Part shown: piece by piece, positions 24,601 to 36,920 of the stretch
How positions within the stretch are numbered: position 1 is the first letter of the stretch
Layout of the letters: each line of letters opens with the position of its first letter
NCBI RefSeq assembly: GCF_022581195.2
Contig: NC_061459.1
Coordinates: forward strand, 372,001 to 436,000
Length of the DNA stretch: 64,000 nucleotides
Direction: 5' to 3'
Source of the DNA: Helicoverpa zea
Taxonomy: Eukaryota > Arthropoda > Insecta > Lepidoptera > Noctuidae
Notes under the pieces: model-generated
Told to the model about the DNA's origin: nothing
Databases searched by the model: none
The model's input: the letters and a program-made list of their open reading frames with translations, nothing else
Translations under genes and position numbers: made by a program

Positions 24601-27600
24601 CTGCTGAAATTCATTGTTCTGCTTTTTGTATAGTAATACAAATAGTACGCTCATTAAATAAATGATTTAAATAAGCAAATCTAATGAGTGTGCATGCCAA
24701 AACGTTGGAATTTGTGATTTTCGGATAAATTAAATGTATTAAGGAACCACCACGGAGTATTTTTAGGCTTATTCATTAAATCACAAAAGATCACAAAATA
24801 ATATTTTACAAATTATCACAACTCTGTTCTAATATATGCTATATAATTGGATATACTTCCAAAGCATACCTGCAATAATTCCTTTGTGAAGAGAGAAATT
24901 AATCAAAGCCAATGGTCATCAAAGAGGATCTCGTAGACACTCGTAACGAAGCTCTGATTTAGATTGTAAAGCAGCTCTCGATATTTGCAATCGAAGCGAT
25001 AGTTTTACAATAAACAAAGTAAACCAAGCGTCCGCTTTGTTGCAAACAGAATCGATTTCAATACTTCGCATCCGAGATATTCAAATATTTTTCGATATAA
25101 CTTTCCTGAATCTAAATTTTGAGTCATTGAAGTAAAGCGAGTTCGCCAACGCGAGGGGAATCATAGTGCAAAGTTATAATTGTAACCTCTTCAAGCGTTT
25201 TATTAGCTCCAAAATATTTTCGCCTCCCCAAGGAATCCTGAATGTTTAATTAAAACTTTGTTTTGTGTAATAAAAGCTGTCGGTATCAAGGTACAATCTG
25301 TCAAAGTTGCTCATTAGCTCGAAGCGCCTTGGCTACTAGCGTGAAGTTCGCTACCTGCAAATTGTACGCTCCGGGATTTCTTCGAACGTGAATTGCTGCT
25401 GTGACGTACAGTGCAAAACTTACCTGATTAACTAAAACGACGTTAGATTATACGTCTTCCTTATTTGTGTCATCAAAGCTAAATGATAAAGTGGTTGCCC
25501 AAAAGTGAACAATAATTTGAATACGTGTTGCTTCCAACTCTAATACATGTATTGACAATATAATCCGGGCTCTTACCGCACAAATTGAAAGGACCCTTTT
25601 CCCACTGTTTTCAGCTGATGCTTCAAATTGGAACGCGCTATTGTTTGAACAAGAGGTTATTTGCAAAATTAATTCATATCGCTCTCATATAAATATTCAT
25701 TGGGACCGCAAGTAAATTTTATTCAAAGTCAATCCACCCTTTCGGATTATAATAGACGATTCGTTAGCAAAAACTGGTGTTGTTCGAACTGAAACCTAAA
25801 CAAATGAGTACAAGTTGTGTACTGCGGTTCTTCACTTTATGATCGTCTTATCGCACTATTTCAGCTGTGTCTGTGCTCTATATTGTGAAAGATTCACTGC
25901 TTGTTTTAAGTTTTAGTGGTCATTTACTGTTAATGGATATGATATAAGTGTATGTCTAAAAAGCGCTTAAAATAAATTGATGTCATTAAGAATGAAATTA
26001 CATTTTAATTTGATATTGGTCACATTTGCCATGATGGATTTTAGGTCAAAAATAAAACGCTATGTGATCGTAACTTTTATTGATGACTAATTAAATAAAC
26101 AACATACAAATCTTCTCTAAAGCCATAACTCTAGTGTGCGTGACGGTGTCCGCAATAACTGGGTAATCCTGTTGTCACCGGGGTCAACATATAAATTGTC
26201 GGTACCTTCTCCGTAATACCGCAGCACCTGGACTGGTTTAATTTATTCCATGAATTAATAAGGCGTCGCCGCGTGCTCGCAATTGATAGTTACATAGTTA
26301 TTGCTGGACTGTATCAAAGTTACATGACTGCGGATTGTAATTTGGAAACATAATGTGAGGGTACGGCTTTATAGATGATGGCTATAGGATAGGATGGCCA
26401 TCACACAACGTACTTGACATGAGGTAGGTTGTATATACGTTACAAACCGCTTGAGTAGTTTCATGTTTTTAAAGTAATGTATGGTAATTCAGTTAAAAAA
26501 ATATCATGTTTGTTAAATGAAATGGTAAGTTAAAAGTTCCGAAATAATTGTGGATCTACAGTTTGTACCCTTAGCAGGTACATGGAGCAAAGCAAAACAC
26601 GACACGACAGAGCTTTTTTATAATAATTTTGCACGAGCGAGTTTAATGCCCTGTACAATTACAGTAACAAGAAAATGCTGCTAAATTATAACGAAATGTG
26701 AACTAATATAAATACGGTTTGTAACCAACAATAGGTTGTTAGCAAACTCGTTATACCACAGAAACATTTACTTCATGTTCTTATTAGCATGAAAAATGAA
26801 ATAAATAACACTTTTCTCATAAGAGTGGACGAGTGTAAAGAAAAGCAAGCACTTATTACTGCCCTCAAGTGTATGTTAATGTAAACGTTCTCGGCCGTAT
26901 GAAAACATTTACGGTGGAAATTATTTATAGTAGGGCCGCCGCCATTTTTCATCGCGGCCATTTTTGTCCCGGACATTTGCGGACTAATTCGCCGTGGCCC
27001 TTTGTCCTATTGTGTTGTTGAATTAAATTATTATTTTCTATAGGATTTGGGGTAAATTATTTTGTTGTTTCAAAGGGTTGCCCGTCTTTATTATTACTTT
27101 TTGTATTGGATGATTAGGTTAATTAGACTGACTTTAGGTTGTTATTTTAAAGTCATTAATGTAGGTATAATATAAAAGGAAATTTTATTAAATACGAGCT
27201 GACAGTTGTAAGGTACGAACGATACAAAAACGTCGTCACAAAACAAAACGAAGAAGTGTCTTTAATAGAAAGAAATAAAGATAAAGAAGTGCAACATTTT
27301 CAAAACGTGCGTACAGTTTCCAATTACAAAAAAGTCCAAACGAATTAAAAAAAACCTGAAACATACGTACCTAAAAAAATATGCGACAAAATATTAAAGC
27401 ATTTTCATTGTGGACATTCTAACTAGACAATAAAAATAAACGCTAACAAAGCACGCTAACGAAATGGAGAAAACTATTGTATTTGCGAAGGTTTCACAAA
27501 AAGACAATTTAGATTTTGTGGCAAGTGACACCCATCCACGAAAACGGGGAAAAAACAGAAAATATACAAGTAGCGGTACGTTCGCAAACTTTTATGTTAA

Positions 27601-27839
27601 ATGAACAAATATTTGTTGTTATACAGGCAACACAGTACTCATAGTAGTGTAGTGTTGACTCTGTGAGTCTATAGGTATGTCAGTGGCTCTCAATATGTTT
27701 GCCAAAACTTTTAAGGGTCACTGATCTATATGGAGCTTCAACAACTTTTGCCAATAGAGGTGTTTGGTCGTTTAGTGAAACATTTTTAGAATATTCGGTA
27801 CTAACAATTCATGAATATCATCATCATATTTCTTAGCTT

Positions 27840-28010
27840 TCTAAAATGTGCTACTGCAGGGCACAAGCCTTTTATCATATTGTAAGTAAGCTTTTGTCAC
27901 CACGCTTATGGAGGTGGAAAGGCGATTACGACATCTAATTCCAGATTTTCTCAAGATGTTTTCCTTCACCTTTATCCAGGTATTCAAGATATACTCAGTA
28001 AGTAAGTGCA
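27840..28010. repeat. Degenerate interspersed repeat
   Basis: CTACTGCAGGGCACAAGCC, ACCACGCTTATGG and TTTTCTCAAGATGTTTTCCT followed by TCACC resemble scattered pieces of a repeat widespread in moths and butterflies (from memory). The copy is badly eroded. Confidence 0.35.
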
Positions 28011-28958
28011 TATAATCTACAAAAGTTAAATTAAATTAACACAAGGTACCCGTGCCTTTTGCCCTTCAATTGTTTTAATGATAAAGTTCGTTATGAAGCA
28101 GCCTATAAAGTTTTTACGCCTGCCATTAATTTCCCAGCTCCTGTATTACCGCTAAACTAATTACAAGCCATGTTACTTTGCCATTAAAATTCTCTTGCCA
28201 TACAGAATGTATACGTAGTTAGAATTTAACAGTTCCCTATAATTATAGGAATGATCAGCGAGTCTGAAGGCAAGGGCTGGAATACTGCTAAGCCCTTAAT
28301 GTAAGGGCTGGGACGTGACCGTGTTATACTTATACAGTTATTTTGTTCCTGGTTTGAAAACTGAAAGCCGTTTTAATGGGGGAATGATAATATTAGATAC
28401 ATGATAAAATTGTTATGGTCTTCTACTGATGTCTATCTACATGAAAAAGAGAATAAGCTAGTTCAAAAAACAAGTTGAAAAAGGAACAAGATATCCATTT
28501 TTGGCAGTAACTGCCTTTTGCAAGGTAAATGCATATTTTAGGGTACAAAAAGTTCTTTTATTCCGTTGAGTTTTGTTTTCATTTCCCCTTTACAAACTTT
28601 CTGTGATAACATTTTCAACTGCTATTATATTTGGTACTTTTCCTGGAAATCATCAATATTTAAATATTCATCTATATTTACATTAAACGAGGAATTCTTT
28701 GCAATCACTAAAAGCCAATTAAAACAGTTTCGGTCGCGCTGTCTCTGAAATTGTACAAACAGTGTTAAAAAAAAGCGAGTTGTCAGCGCTTCACATTTGC
28801 ATACGGATTGCAAATAGTTCGCTATGTGTTGCCTATAAGCTTCACTGGGAATAACAAGGTACAGCTCTACTGAATATTTAAACCGGTAAAAGTTAAGCTA
28901 ATTTTGTACGACATAAATATATCGAATTGTAGAACCATCATTTAAAAGAGTGTTTGTT

Positions 28959-29004
28959 TTGAACAAAATTAGAATAAATCGTGTATTATTCTAATTTTGT
29001 TCAA
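28959..29004. repeat. Perfect 19-bp stem-loop
   Basis: TTGAACAAAATTAGAATAA (28959-28977) and its exact reverse complement (28986-29004) flank an 8-nt loop ATCGTGTA. It is not part of any larger element I can see. Too short for a usual pre-miRNA unless pairing extends further; the flanks do not obviously pair. Confidence 0.7.
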
Positions 29005-30104
29005 TCAACCATAAGATTGGCTAATTCTATTGATTATCCACATTATTATTTTTACAAATTAGTAGCATCTGAATTTAGAGTAAGTAGTAAAGTTATATTT
29101 TAATTGAAAGAATAAAGACCTCCATTTTATCAAAATTACCAGCACACTATTTTTATGAGTGTATTAACAGTACAGTGATTCACATACATTCGCCAATAGG
29201 CAGTCATAAGTCGCTCTGAAGCAAGCCAGGTCACATTAGACGGAGCTATCTTCGGCCGACATTTGCCAAAAAAGCGCAATAAGGGGAAGTCGGTGCCAAA
29301 AGTACTGATAGCGATCTCATTACCCGGCAAAAAGTCGGCTTAACATAATCTTTAGGCTTATTTGCAGCCGAGATAAGTCCCCTACTAAATGTTGAGGATA
29401 TTTTCGTCACCTTTTTATCAAATAATGAGGTCCAGAGCATCGACTTTGATACAATTATTTACGCCTACATTACGAAGGGTTGTAAACGCCTTCAAAATAG
29501 AAGAAACATTTTATTTGCGTCATTTTTTAACCGACTTCCCAAAAAGGAGGAGGTTATCAATTCGGCCGGTATATTTTTTTTTTTTTTTTTTTTTTTTTTC
29601 TATGTATGTACATCGATTACTCCGAGGTTTATAGACCGATTTACGTGATTCTTTTTTTGTTCGACTCGGAATAGCTGCCAGTTGGTCCCATAGTCATCAG
29701 GTCAGGATCTGATGATGGAAACCCTGAGAAATCGAGGGCAACCTTCGAAAGTTGTAGGCATACATAGGGTAAAAACTTGACACTCAGGTGTACGCCTAAA
29801 AGCACTATTCAACAGTGAAGATTTGGAGCTGATCTGATGATGGAAACCAGAGAGGGTCGAGGGAACTCGACAACTGAATATGTAAACTACCTCGTGTTTG
29901 GGCTTAAATTATTTGTATTGACAAGACCTTTGCAACAGTGAAGGTTTGGAGCTGACCTGATGATGGAGACCAGAGAAAGTCGAGGGAACTCGACAACTGA
30001 ATATGTAAAATACCTCGTATTTGGACTTATATTCTTTGTATTGATGAGAACTTCCCACTTGTATGGATAGTGACAACTATTCGTATCACTGAAAAGCTTT
30101 AAAT

Positions 30105-30326
30105 AAAAAACTTTTTTACAAAAAAATTAAACCGACTTCCCAAGACACTAAAAAGCAAAAAAAAAAACTATTTTTAGGTGCATCGGCCTAGAAGTCGGTG
30201 GCAAAATTAACTTAGTAACATCCATAAGACACCGACTTCTAGGCCGATGCACCTAAAAATAGTTTTTTTTTTTTGCTTTTTAGTGTCTTGGGAAGTCGGT
30301 TTAATTTTTTTGTAAAAAAGTTTTTT
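30105..30326. repeat. Long perfect-looking hairpin in the left arm of the foldback
   Basis: Arms of about 96 bp (30105-30200 and 30230-30326) are near-exact inverted copies: AAAAAACTTTTTTACAAAAA, TTAAACCGACTTCCC and GGTGCATCGGCCTAGAAGTC against their reverse complements. The loop is about 29 nt (GCAAAATTAACTTAGTAACA...). The same hairpin occurs at 54939-55157 and, with its left arm truncated, from about 31300. Confidence 0.8.
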
Positions 30327-30483
30327 GTGTAACAATATTGACTTAGAGGCTTATAACGTTTTTAAGGGATAAAGAAGTTTTGTTTTAAAATAAAGTTTTC
30401 TTTAATAGTCCAGCCTTTGACAGCTTTACGTTCTTTGAGTTATTTATTTAAAGACCACGCACGAGTAACGTTTACAATAAATA

Positions 30484-31060
30484 ATAGTTAAAAAAAAACT
30501 AAAAAACACGCTTTTTATAGAAAAATAAACTAAAAAATAGAAAATAATTTTTAATGAATTTAAATTAAGAAAACAGTGTTAAAAATTTCAATGAATATAA
30601 ATTAATAATAGTGTGAATACAAAAAAAAATATTATAGTTAAAAAAAAACTAAAAAACACGCTTTTTATAGAAAAATAAACTAAAAAATAGAAAATAATTT
30701 TTAATGAATTTAAATTAAGAAAACAGTGTTAAAAATTTCAATGAATATAAATTAATAATAGTGTGAATACAAAAAAAAAATATTAAAAAAAAGCGTGGGG
30801 TGCATGGTGTCAATAGTTATAAATATTTTATTGACAGATATGAGTACAGTGATTTTCATTTCGATAATATCTTAAAAAGCACCCCACGCTTTTTTTAAAT
30901 ATTTTTTTTTTGTATTCACACTATTATTAATTTATATTCATTGAAATTTTTAACACTGTTTTCTTAATTTAAATTCATTAAAATTTATTTTCTATTTTTT
31001 AGTTTATTTTTCTATAAAAAGCGTGTTTTTTAGTTTTTTTTAAACTATTATTTATTTTCT
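30484..31060. repeat. Core palindrome of the foldback with a 150-bp tandem duplication
   Basis: A 150-bp unit beginning ATAGTTAAAAAAAAACTAAA occurs twice in direct order (30484-30633, 30634-30783), almost identical. After a 75-nt loop flanked by AGCGTGGGGTGC (about 30792-30803) and GCACCCCACGCT (30879-30890), one inverted copy follows (about 30896-31050). The sequence is extremely A/T-rich and has no coding potential. Confidence 0.75.
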
Positions 31061-31977
31061 ACTTTTTAGTTTGTTTTAAAACTATTATTTGTTTTGTAGA
31101 ATTAAAATTCTTTTTAGTATACAAAAATTTGTCAATATTAGAGAAAACGGCTAAAGATAATTATCGGAAATAAAAATTAACATCGAGTCCTGCCTTATCG
31201 ACTGTAGAGAAAAATTCTAGAAAATTTTAATTAATTTTCTTACCTTATCGACTATAGATGAAAATTATATAAATTAACAAAAATCATATTTTGCAAATTG
31301 AAAAGCCTAGAAGTCGGTGTCTAATGGATGTTACTAAGTTAATTTTGCCACCGACTTCTAGGCCGATGCACCTAAAATTAGTTTTTTTTTTTGCTTTTTA
31401 GTGTTTTGGGAAGTCGGTTTAATTTTTTTGTAAAAAGGTTATTTATTTAAAGCTTTTCAGTGATATGAATAGTTGTCACTATCCATACATGTGGGAAGTT
31501 CTCATCAATACAAAGAATATAAGTCCAAACGAGGTAGTTTACAAATTCAGTTGTCGAGTTCCCTCGACTTTCTCTGGACTCCATCATCAGGTCAGCTCTA
31601 AACCTTCACTGTTGCAAAGGTCTTGTCAATAGAAATAATTTAAGCCCAAACACGAGGTAGTTTACATATTCAGTTGTCGAGTTCCCTCGACCCTCACTGG
31701 TCTCCATCATCAGGTCAGCTCCAAATCTTCACAGTTGAATAGTGCTTTTAGGCGTACACCTGAGTGTCAAGTTTTTACCCTATGTATGCCTACAACTTTT
31801 GAAGGTTGCCCTCGATTTCTCAGGGTTTCCATCATCAGATCCTAACCTGATGACTATGGGACCAACTAGCAGCTATTCCGAGTCGAACAAAAAAAGAATC
31901 ACGTAAATCGGTCTATAAACCTCCGAGTAATCGATGTGTATGTGTAACCTTCTCCTTTTTGGGAAGTCGGTTAAAAA

Positions 31978-32150
31978 TGGAATAATTTTATCAAATTAGT
32001 GTATTGTCATCGGTCCTCAATAAATCTACAAAGTTTGAACGAAATCTGGCCGTTTAAAGTGGGTCAAAATCGCGCCCAAAGAAGTCGGTTACAAACCTAC
32101 AAACATACAAACATACAGGTGAAGCTAATAAAAAGCGTGTAAAAATAAGA
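31978..32150 (+). repeat. Repeat tail flanking the foldback
   Basis: Right after the foldback comes AAAGTGGGTCAAAATCGCGC, GAAGTCGGTTACAAACCTAC, ACAAACATACAAACATACAG and GTGAAGCTAATAAAAAGCGT. The GAAGTCGGTTA motif of the foldback end recurs here, and an ACAAACATACAGG-type string is common in lepidopteran repeat ends (from memory). It may be part of the same insertion or an older host repeat. Confidence 0.4.
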
Positions 32151-33531
32151 GAAGATATTAAAAAAGAACTTTGGATTTAAAAGTCTAACTTTCTGTTTTT
32201 ATCAAGAGTCAAATGTTTTTCTTCATTTAATATCTAAAGTGGACAAACTGAATACTTTGAGCGTTTAGGCTTAAGTTAGGCACCCAAATGGGACTTGACC
32301 CACTGCCGGCTCTCACTTTCCCTTTTCATTACAAGATTTACATAATATCATAAAAACCTTTTAAAATTTTGAATTTAAATAATCTGTTCTACGGACAGCC
32401 GACCGAATTTTTTACACTACCTACCTATTAAAAATGATTTCATTTTTCCGTTGTAATTACAAAGCTTTTTTGCCGAGATTAGATTTGTGCGGGCGAGTGG
32501 TCCTCTGGTTAATGAGAATTTAAATAGATATACGTATAAACGATCATAATTAATATACAGAAATTAATGTTATTAACTTAATAAAACTGTGAGCTACATT
32601 TTAAGTCCAATAAAATACAATGCTTATCTCGCGTCGTAAAATTTCAGCATCATAAAATAAATACTGGCGCATTATGTTCATTAAGGTGGTAAATAATAAT
32701 GAGTAATAATGATCTCTTTCCATCGCTGCGTTTGTATTAAGCCAGCGCGCAGTCGCGGTAAGCCCACGGTCACTGGGGAGGGAATACAGTAACCATATCG
32801 CTATGATTTCCCGGGATATGCAATGTTACGTTATGAATATTTCCGAGGATATTGTTGAATATTTTAGTGTTTAGGAGGGAATTTAATGGCCGAACTGTGT
32901 ATAATTAAAAGCTTTTGTGGAATTATTAAGAAGTATCTGGGGTTAGAGAGCTATTATTTCTATTATGTACCTACTGATTGAAATTTTTATGTAAGCTTGT
33001 TTAATACGCACGTGTATGTCTCAAATCAGTATTAATATAGTAAAATAGATGGGCACCCCAATCAACGTGTATAACCGAGTTAATGCAAATGTATGTTACA
33101 GATACTAATATTGATATTAATACCTCCGCACGAGGTGGTTAGCCAAGCCTAAGATACATTAATCTACATGAATATTAAATGATCAGACTATAAAACATTG
33201 TCAGACACGGTGTGGTATGCAATGTATTAGAGTAAAAATGTTTATATCGTGACTTAAGTATGAAATATGAAGTGATGGCTTTTATGACAGTTTTTGAAAT
33301 ACGCGTTTATTAAACGCAAGATAGAAATTGACATATAAATAATAGACACTTGCATTATTAGAACTCGAATTTGTTTGTAGTTTATTTATGTATTATTCTT
33401 AAATACGCATGATACTAGACATTAAATAAAATAATTTCACACATTAGAAGTAGAAGAACAAAGAACCACACTGACAGTTGATATATTATAGTATAGTACA
33501 AATAATAAGAAACGCCAGTAGTACCGGCAGA

Positions 33532-33575
33532 TCTCGTCCAGCGCCGCAGTAAGCCAATATCCGCGGTGGACGAGA
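33532..33575. repeat. GC-containing stem-loop
   Basis: TCTCGTCCA (33532-33540) pairs perfectly with TGGACGAGA (33567-33575). After a 3-nt bulge CCGC pairs with GCGG, leaving a loop of about 15 nt containing CCAAT. It stands out from its AT-rich setting. Function unknown; it could be a remnant of a small inverted-repeat element. Confidence 0.45.
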
Positions 33576-34692
33576 CCTACTCATTTCCGTGCCGACTGTA
33601 CCCACTCAGTTAGAGTGTAGAGAAATGCAGCAGGTTCACTGAATATGAAAAATAAACATATTCAGGAGCAATAATGTGAGCTTTTTACCAAAAAAACGTA
33701 GGAAGTGCTGACAAGTGTGAGGCCTTTTTGGATTTTTTGGCTATTTTTAATAAGTTACTTTTAATCTTAGTTATCAACGTTACAAATGGTTGATAAATTG
33801 GATAATGAACTTGACTGAGTTTAAAAGTTGCATTTTATTTTAGACTGTTTCTTGAGGCAACTTTGTGCAACTGTGCAACTGCTATGTGCGTTTTTATGCG
33901 TCAAAGTTGTATTTATTGCAATTTTTGAGATCCTCACACTGATCCTGCAACCCTGGAACTAATATTGTCTAGTCATAAATGGAAGTTCTGTTTCTTAATG
34001 TAGTATACTGAGCCTTCTGACCTTACCACTGTAGTGTCATCACAAGAGAGGCTTAGGTTTCTCATACAGGTGACGTGGAAATAGAGGAAGTCTTTTGTTA
34101 CATCAACGTTGAATACGTATCACGGATATACTACGTCTCTTGTTTTGACATACAATCTACCAACAATTCTATATGTTTTGTACAATATACCAACGAAACC
34201 TGAGCTGTATTACATTTGACTTTGTGACGTACATATTTCTTGTTGTACTCACATTATATCACAATGTGTGCAAAATAATATTTTGATTGAGAGTGAAAAC
34301 AATATCATAGTTTGACCTACTTGTTTGTCATATTAAAACTAAATTAATATAGTACTTAACTATAGTAGTGAAATTCTAAACTAATCTCGAACAAACGTTT
34401 GATCTATATTTAGTAAACAAGACATGACTCAAAGTTTAATTAAGAATTTAATATTCTGCCAGGAAACACCTTGATAGACTTAAGTTTAGTTTGAACCTTA
34501 TTATAACAATTTCCTTTATCCACTTCCTTGTATTTCAGGCATTTTCCACTAGAGCGATGACCGCTTTGCAAGAAACTACGATTACTCTAACTTTTCTTCC
34601 CATACAAAAAATATTATATGGTAAAGCTTGAAATTGAAAACACATTCAAAGAAAAGATAATTATCGTTTTTCACTGTATTCTACAGATAAAC

Positions 34693-34836
34693 TCCATCCA
34701 AAGGTTGTCTGGAAGAAATTGCTATTTAGCAATAAGACCGCCGATTGTACTGTGTTTTTGTATGTTGTGATGTCCTCTGTTGTGTCTTGGTGTACAATAA
34801 AGAATATTTTGATTTGATTTGATTTTGATTTGATTA
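34693..34836 (+). mobile_element. LINE 3'-end fragment with TTTGAT tail
   Basis: A 3' UTR-like piece containing CTGGAAGAAATTGCTATTTA, AGCAATAAGACCGCC and TGTCTTGGTGTACAATAAAG, then a tandem (TTTGAT)n tail. The short hairpin around TTGCTATTTAGCAA, the AATAAAG signal and the simple-sequence tail match a very common lepidopteran LINE 3' end that I recognise. No coding part remains, so this is a heavily 5'-truncated insertion. Confidence 0.65.
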
Positions 34837-36217
34837 ATTTTATTCATAACCGTGTTAGTTTTCATGTAACAAATTACAAATATGTAAGTATATTGTAATA
34901 TCCTAGAATACCAAAAATAGGTATTTAATGTATACCGGGGCGTTGGCGTTCCACTGAACCTAATATAAGGCTAGTAATAGGCGGTGCGTGTGGCGAAAAC
35001 GGTGGGTAGTTGTTTATTTCGTGCCACCTTCTGTACAAGCCGTACTCTATCTTACCCTATATAAGATAGGGTGTATGCTGTAAAATGTAGGCACTAACTA
35101 TTACGAAAAGGAAGTGGCTTGTCAGTTCTGTAATTAATAATTACAATTTTGTAAGCGTTCTCAATAGTTTATTTCTAAAACACCGTATTTTATGTGTTCT
35201 CTTGTCAATATTAATTATAGAATAACGATTCTCAAGACAAAGTTTACCGAACTCTATAACAGTTTAATTGATCAAAATATCAACAGAGGGTCGTTATTAC
35301 ATTAGCAAATTGACACTGGATCCTAAGAGCCAACATTGCTAGGAACGTCACGGTCAAACAGTTTTGAAACCGCTACTCCCGTCAATGTGAGCAGACCTCT
35401 ACAAATATAATATCATTAATATTCATTAGACGTTAGGAGTCGAAGTCAGAACGGCGTCTGACACGACTGCTGATCATTGTTGCGTTCACCCTACTTGTTC
35501 TAATCCCATGGTAATCTATGGAGCGATATTTCAACCGCATTGCTTTACAAGACACTGAACATTTGCGAATATATTTTAGACGGGGTCTTTGAAAAATGCG
35601 GTTTATAATATCGAAATGAAAAATGATTTTTAGAATTCAGAATATGTTACATTGAGAGTAAGACTATTGTAAGTTTAAAACTTATACTTTAAGTACTTTG
35701 ACATTTTGATCTTGTTCTTGCTAAGATGACTGGGCTAGAGGGACCCAGTAGCGTAACACAAAGTTAAAGTTACGCCATTGAAATCTACATTAATTTTATG
35801 CTGATACAGCGCCCTTAATATCCATCGATTCCTTTTATAGTACGTGTTAAAGCACTTTGGCAACTAAGAAACCTATCTAGAATGTATTAGAGAATTTCAC
35901 GGCAGACACTGATTCAGCATAAATTGCTGGAATATATGAAACCCACACAAAATACCTGATTCACTGGCGTATATTAGACGAATAAAAATATACGATCTAG
36001 CGGGCCGGTCACAAAAACTCCCGCGCCCAACTTTATCATAAAAATGTAGGAGTTTTTTGGCCTAAATTAAAAACTGAAACAATTTCGTTATGAGCTCTTT
36101 GTAATTACTAGCTTCTGAACAAACAGTGCTAGTAGATAGACGGCAAAAACATTGTTTTTATTACTCTGCGTGTCTGAAAGAGAAAGATAAATTCGCTTGT
36201 TTTTCTAATTAAATAAA

Positions 36218-36421
36218 TTATAAGAGTATTTTTTTTGACTTCACGTTAGCTGTAGTGTATTCATTGAAGATGTTATTAGTTTTTGTGAAGTTAGACTTCT
36301 TGAACAATTCATAAGATGATTGGTTCTGTAAGAACTTATCAAAAACTGTGTAAGTTGTAGTGATCATAAAACAAATAAAACCTAAAACAAACATTCGATT
36401 ATTTTTTGTGTCGAAAAGCAT
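36218..36421 (-). other. Open frame with signal-anchor-like N-terminus; possible first exon, unproven
   Basis: A true ATG on the minus strand (36421) opens 67 codons. Residues about 10-28 are hydrophobic (MFVLGFICFMITTTYTVF) after a short charged start, which would suit a signal peptide or a type II membrane anchor. The following Asn/Ser/Thr-rich stretch has two N-glycosylation sequons (NQS, NFT). A weak splice donor (AAC then GTGAAGT) lies in frame near the end. I recognise no family, and AT-rich DNA gives hydrophobic frames by chance. No partner exon found. Confidence 0.15.
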
Positions 36422-36724
36422 ATTTTATACATACGAATGGAAAAAAAGTACAAAAGAAACCTTACATTGAAAGAATCGTGTGGTTCCTCCACCGCGAGTG
36501 CGATCATTAACAACTAACCACCTCCGTTCCTTGACATTTTATAATTAGTTTCTACTGATTATTTTTCCGACCCAAATATCGACCAATAGAATTGCACCAT
36601 TCGACGTCACGTGGTACAACCTACATGGTATTATACTGAAAATTTTTTGAATATTTTCTCTGGTCGTTGCTACGTCAAACTGACAGGTTGTGGCCGACAT
36701 TTGGGACGGAAAAATAATCTCCCG

Positions 36725-36920
36725 AATACCACACGAGCTTCATAATTATCTGGCATTTCCCTCAAGGTTCCCTGCAAACAAATAAAGTCGTCAAGTTTTT
36801 CAGGAAAAATCACTCGCGCTTCGCGCTCGTTATTTTTTAACCTGAAAAACTTGACTCCTTCATTTGTTTGCAACGAACCTATCGGAAAATACCCGATAAT
36901 TTTGAAGCTCTTGTGGTATT
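36725..36920. mobile_element. Imperfect inverted-repeat element, about 196 bp
   Basis: Left end AATACCACACGAGCTTCATA pairs with right end GAAGCTCTTGTGGTATT. Inner paired blocks include TGCAAACAAAT/ATTTGTTTGCA and TCAAGTTTTTCAGG/CCTGAAAAACTTGA, around a centre with CTCGCGCTTCGCGCTCG. Mismatches are more frequent than in the MITE at 16.8 kb, so the copy looks older. No coding content; the 67-aa minus-strand frame across it is a by-product. Confidence 0.65.

Larger units (their letters stand above)
22021..29526. other. Non-coding DNA
   Basis: No recognisable exon. Contains the degenerate repeat at 27.8-28.0 kb and the 19-bp stem-loop at 28.96 kb. Several moderately GC-richer patches (22800-22980, 26130-26290) could be conserved regulatory DNA; only cross-species alignment could tell. 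Confidence 0.5.
29527..31974. mobile_element. 2.45-kb foldback element, head-to-head dimer with TTAA at both ends
   Basis: Left end TTAACCGACTTCCCAAAAAG is mirrored at the right end by CTTTTTGGGAAGTCGGTTAA. The arms (about 29527-30326 and 31300-31974) carry the same blocks in opposite orientation: CGATTACTCCGAGG, GATTCTTTTTTTGTTCGACT, TCGAGGGAACTCGAC repeats, then a hairpin with GGTGCATCGGCCTAGAAG. One arm has a long poly(T) and TTCGGCCGGTAT that the other has lost. The middle holds another inverted-repeat core. The arm unit occurs alone at 54939-55855. TTAA at both ends is compatible with a TTAA-targeting transposon, but no transposase is present and I do not assign a superfamily. Confidence 0.8.

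Noticed and set aside
29527..31974. Assignment of the foldback to piggyBac because of TTAA at both ends
   Set aside because: TTAA is part of the mirrored terminus and no transposase or typical piggyBac terminal triplet is present, so the superfamily stays open.
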